This document shows, piece after piece, positions 6,554 to 8,439 of a DNA stretch of 8,439 nucleotides. Source of the DNA: Deltaproteobacteria bacterium. GTDB lineage: Bacteria > Desulfobacterota > GWC2-55-46. The first letter of the stretch is position 1. The number at the start of each line of letters is the position of its first letter. The position numbers and the translations under genes were made by a program. The stretch covers positions 1 through 8,439 of the forward strand of contig JACREV010000084.1 of assembly GCA_016218095.1 (NCBI GenBank), given 5' to 3'. The notes beneath the pieces were generated by a model, which did not search any database, had not been told where the DNA came from, and saw only the letters and a list, made by a program, of their open reading frames with translations.

Positions 6554-6672
6554 CCTCCCCTCCTTGACGAGACCTTTGAATAAGACACTGGATTCCCGCT
6601 TTAAGCACGCGGGAATGACAAAATGGAATAGTTTTGCATTACGCAAAGGCCCCCTCCTTGACGGGGATTTAG
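6554..6672. repeat. Degenerate REP-like direct repeats in the intergenic region
   Basis: The 12-mer CCCCTCCTTGAC occurs at 6557-6568 and again at 6651-6662, the second copy followed by GGGG. The second copy resembles the CCCCTCC-TTGACGGGG type of intergenic repeat seen scattered in many proteobacterial genomes. A different palindrome (6588-6620) sits between the two copies, so the gap between these converging genes looks like a landing ground for small repeats. Confidence 0.5.
6588..6620. repeat. REP-like palindrome (CTGGATTCCCGC...GCGGGAATGACA)
   Basis: ATTCCCGC (6592-6599) and GCGGGAAT (6609-6616) are a perfect 8-bp inverted repeat around a 9-base loop. With the flanks CTGG and GACA it is a variant of a widespread proteobacterial intergenic palindrome of the form CTGGATTCCCGC-loop-GCGGGAATGAC. 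No T-run follows on the + strand, so it is not a standard intrinsic terminator, although it lies 84 bases past the 64-aa frame and could mark the operon 3' end. Confidence 0.65.
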
Positions 6673-6749
6673 AGGAGAGTGAAAGGTTTTTTGCCGCACC
6701 TGCTCTCCAATAAGCGGAGGGGTGACGGTCCTTCCGATCAAGCCCGGCC

Positions 6750-7628
6750 CTATTTTACTATCGTAAACCCCTCTTTTACGACAATTTCTTTCCCGTTCGC
6801 GTAGCCGCCGGCCATGTTCGCGGTCGTGTGCATGATGGCAAAGGTACCGGTCCTTTTTACCGCTATGAGCCCGGCCTCGCCGCCGATGGAGAGGATCTTC
6901 CTTAAAGAGGCCCGCGCGGCGGCTGCGGGGGGCGAATAGCACATCCTCATCGCGACCTCCTTTGCGAGCGCGGCCCTTATGATGTCCTCACCCCTCCCTG
7001 TGCAGGCAACGGCGCCTGAGGCGTTGTCGGCGTAGACGCCCGCCCCGATAATGGGCGTGTCCCCGACCCTCCCCGGAAGCATCAGCGCAACACCCCCGGT
7101 AGATGAGCCCGCGGCGAGGTCCCCGTCCCTGTCTATCGCCGCCGCCCCTACGGTCGAGAAGTGTTTCTTGAATAGTTCGACGAGCTCATGCTCGCCGGCC
7201 TTGAGCCTTTTAAGCCTCTCTATCGATTTTTCGTCGAGATCGGGCATCGGCGTAAGGTCGTATGCGGACGCCAGCACCCTTGCGCCGATGTTCGTCAGTA
7301 TCTTGTGGGGGGATTCCATCACGATCCCCGCGGCCCGTATCGGGTTTCTGTAGCCTTCGAGGCCGATGACCGAGCCCGCCTCGCACCGCGCCCCTTCCAT
7401 TACGGCGGCGTCCAACCTCCGGATGCCGTCGAGCTGGAGGTTGGCGCCGGTGCCGGCGTTGAAAAGGCCCGAGTCTTCGAGGACGGCGATCGTCTCGATG
7501 ACGGCCGTGAGGGCGCTCCCTTTGCCTACGAGTATCGAGTAGCCGGTCTTCAACGCCTCCCTTATCTTTTTAAGGGCTGTCTTTGAGGGGCTCCTCCCAC
7601 CCGCGCCCCCGTGCGCGATCAATAACAT
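6750..7628 (-). CDS. Isoaspartyl peptidase / L-asparaginase (Ntn-hydrolase, asparaginase type 2)
   Basis: A 292-residue cytoplasmic enzyme of the plant-type asparaginase family, which removes isoaspartyl residues from damaged peptides and hydrolyses asparagine. Family members cut themselves to free an N-terminal Thr nucleophile. Here that is T159 in the TVGAAAID stretch, giving an alpha part of 158 residues and a beta part of 134. Other active-site blocks match E. coli IaaA: STGG (176-179), R187, D190, and T210-G211-R-G213. The early FNAG loop (from F56) is also present. It is slightly shorter than E. coli IaaA, mainly in the linker before the nucleophile. The open frame can begin at a TTG at 7631, but the ATG at 7628 is preferred because GGAGG sits six bases upstream. 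It is transcribed away from the exonuclease gene. All catalytic residues look intact. Confidence 0.93.
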   Translation of the reverse strand: MLLIAHGGAGGRSPSKTALKKIREALKTGYSILVGKGSALTAVIETIAVLEDSGLFNAGTGANLQLDGIRRLDAAVMEGARCEAGSVIGLEGYRNPIRAAGIVMESPHKILTNIGARVLASAYDLTPMPDLDEKSIERLKRLKAGEHELVELFKKHFSTVGAAAIDRDGDLAAGSSTGGVALMLPGRVGDTPIIGAGVYADNASGAVACTGRGEDIIRAALAKEVAMRMCYSPPAAAARASLRKILSIGGEAGLIAVKRTGTFAIMHTTANMAGGYANGKEIVVKEGFTIVK

Positions 7629-7634
7629 CAAAAA

Positions 7635-7639
7635 CCTCC
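7635..7639 (-). promoter_or_regulatory. Ribosome binding site deciding the start of the isoaspartyl peptidase
   Basis: GGAGG on the minus strand lies six bases before ATG 7628, the ideal distance, but only three before the in-frame TTG at 7631. This favours the ATG. Confidence 0.8.
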
Positions 7640-7667
7640 GTGTTTCTTGAAATCAGCCTCTCATATT

Positions 7668-7673
7668 ACTATA
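7668..7673 (-). promoter_or_regulatory. Possible -10 box for the isoaspartyl peptidase gene
   Basis: TATAGT on the minus strand matches 5 of 6 bases of the -10 consensus and lies about 30 bases before the ribosome site, in an AT-rich stretch between divergent genes. No good -35 is seen at the right distance, so this is weak. Confidence 0.3.
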
Positions 7674-7696
7674 TCGTATGTTTATCCGGTTTTTTG

Positions 7697-7705
7697 TGTT
7701 AGAAT
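7697..7705 (+). promoter_or_regulatory. Possible extended -10 promoter for the RNase H-like exonuclease
   Basis: TGTTAGAAT fits the extended -10 pattern TGnTATAAT with one mismatch in the hexamer. No clear -35 lies 17 bases upstream, which the extended element can tolerate. The RNA start would be near 7712, about 29 bases before the GTG start codon. Confidence 0.4.
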
Positions 7706-7740
7706 GGCCGAAAGCTGAATCTTGAGGGGCGGGTCTTCGA

Positions 7741-8439
7741 GTGCTTAAAAATACATTCTGCCACATCCCCGGCGTGGGGCCGAAATCCGAGCGCAGGTTC
7801 TGGGAAAAGGGGATACTTTCATGGGAGGCGTGCCTCGACGCGAAGGAGCCGTGTCTCTCAAAGAGGCATATAAGAGATACAGTCTCCTCCTCCTTGGAGC
7901 GCCTCGAGGCCCGCGACCTCTCCTGGTTCATGGAGCGCCTCGCCCCGAGGGAGCACTGGCGGCTCTTCCCCGACTTCAGGAATAACGTGGCCTACGTCGA
8001 TATCGAGACGAACGGGTTCGTAGGAGAGAGAGGCTACATAACCGCCATTTCCTTATACGACGGCAGCGGCGTGCGTTCATACGTCAGGGGCGAAAACCTC
8101 GACGACTTCAAGCGCGACATAGAGCGGTTCGGGCTCATCGTCACTTATAACGGCAAGTGCTTCGATATCCCGTTCATAGAGTCGCATATGCGCCTGAGCC
8201 TCTCGCACATCCCGCACATAGACCTCCGGTTTATCCTCCGCGACCTCGGCTTCAGGGGCGGCCTCAAGGGGTCCGAAACCGCCCTCGGCATCGACAGGGG
8301 GGGGTTGAAGGGCGTCGACGGCTACTCGGCGGTGCTCCTCTGGAGGGACTTTAGAAGAAACAAGAACCGCAAGGCCCTGGAGACGCTCCTCGCGTATAAC
8401 GCGAAGGACGTCGTCAACCTCGAGCCTCTCTTCGTGAAG
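7741..8439 (+). CDS. RNase H-like (DEDD superfamily, YprB-type) exonuclease, 3' end missing
   Basis: The frame is open from GTG 7741 to the window edge (233 residues). An in-frame TGA at 7723 and the lack of any other start between fix the GTG as the start; GAGGGG (7724-7729) lies 11 bases upstream. Residues about 6-30 (HIPGVGPKSERRFW) look like a helix-hairpin-helix element, usual at the N terminus of this family. The nuclease fold follows: YVDIET with D87 and E89 (motif I), TYNGKCFDIPF with D142 (motif II), a conserved HIDLR segment, and YNAKDVVNL with D223 (motif III). These are the metal ligands of DEDD 3'-5' exonucleases, and all are present. The family is often annotated as a ribonuclease H-like YprB protein; its substrate is not established from sequence. 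It is divergent from the isoaspartyl peptidase across a 112-base gap. Confidence 0.88.
   Translation, partial: MLKNTFCHIPGVGPKSERRFWEKGILSWEACLDAKEPCLSKRHIRDTVSSSLERLEARDLSWFMERLAPREHWRLFPDFRNNVAYVDIETNGFVGERGYITAISLYDGSGVRSYVRGENLDDFKRDIERFGLIVTYNGKCFDIPFIESHMRLSLSHIPHIDLRFILRDLGFRGGLKGSETALGIDRGGLKGVDGYSAVLLWRDFRRNKNRKALETLLAYNAKDVVNLEPLFVK

Noticed and set aside
7629..7631. TTG as the start of the isoaspartyl peptidase
   Set aside because: It is only three bases from GGAGG, while the next codon is ATG at the ideal six-base distance.
7653..7931. A 92-codon minus-strand frame across the divergent gap into the exonuclease gene
   Set aside because: It overlaps the start of the exonuclease, whose HhH and DEDD motifs are clear, and has no recognisable content or ribosome site.

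Overview
The window is a chromosomal stretch of high-GC DNA. Its codon choice is skewed toward ATA for Ile, AGG for Arg and CTC for Leu. Gram-negative features are a lipoprotein with a classic lipobox and an LplT/Aas-type phospholipid-recycling fusion. Together with a GGDEF protein carrying the serine signature of cyclic AMP-GMP synthases, this suggests a deltaproteobacterial (Desulfobacterota-like) organism. That taxonomic placement is inference; no marker gene is present.

Layout. (1) Bases 1-2745 (+) hold the 3' part of a three-module membrane protein: MFS transporter half, PlsC-type acyltransferase, and acyl-ACP/CoA synthetase. Its 5' end lies outside the window. (2) Bases 2746-3174 are non-coding and carry a long imperfect inverted repeat (2907-3018). 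(3) Bases 3175-4575 (-) encode a response regulator with REC, GAF and GGDEF domains. (4) Bases 4576-4756 separate divergent genes, with a sigma70-like promoter visible for each direction. (5) Bases 4757-6504 (+) look like a three-gene operon: a lipoprotein of seven RCC1-type repeats, a small metal-binding cupin, and a 64-residue unknown protein overlapping the cupin stop. (6) Bases 6505-6749 are intergenic and hold REP-like palindromic and direct repeats. (7) Bases 6750-7628 (-) encode an isoaspartyl peptidase/L-asparaginase. (8) From 7741 (+) a DEDD-type RNase H-like exonuclease of the YprB type runs off the right edge.

The genes do not form one pathway. They read as an ordinary core/accessory mix: lipid repair, nucleotide second-messenger signalling, an envelope propeller protein, damaged-peptide turnover and a nuclease. 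The observation most worth following is in the GGDEF domain. The position that in canonical diguanylate cyclases is an Asp contacting guanine is Ser here (S350), the known signature of Hypr GGDEF enzymes that make 3',3'-cGAMP. The second is the RCC1 lipoprotein, with seven blades each carrying an invariant C-x9-C-W-G cysteine pair and an exact 50-residue period over the first five. I see no CRISPR array, transposase, tRNA or rRNA, and no clear sign of an entirely new system.
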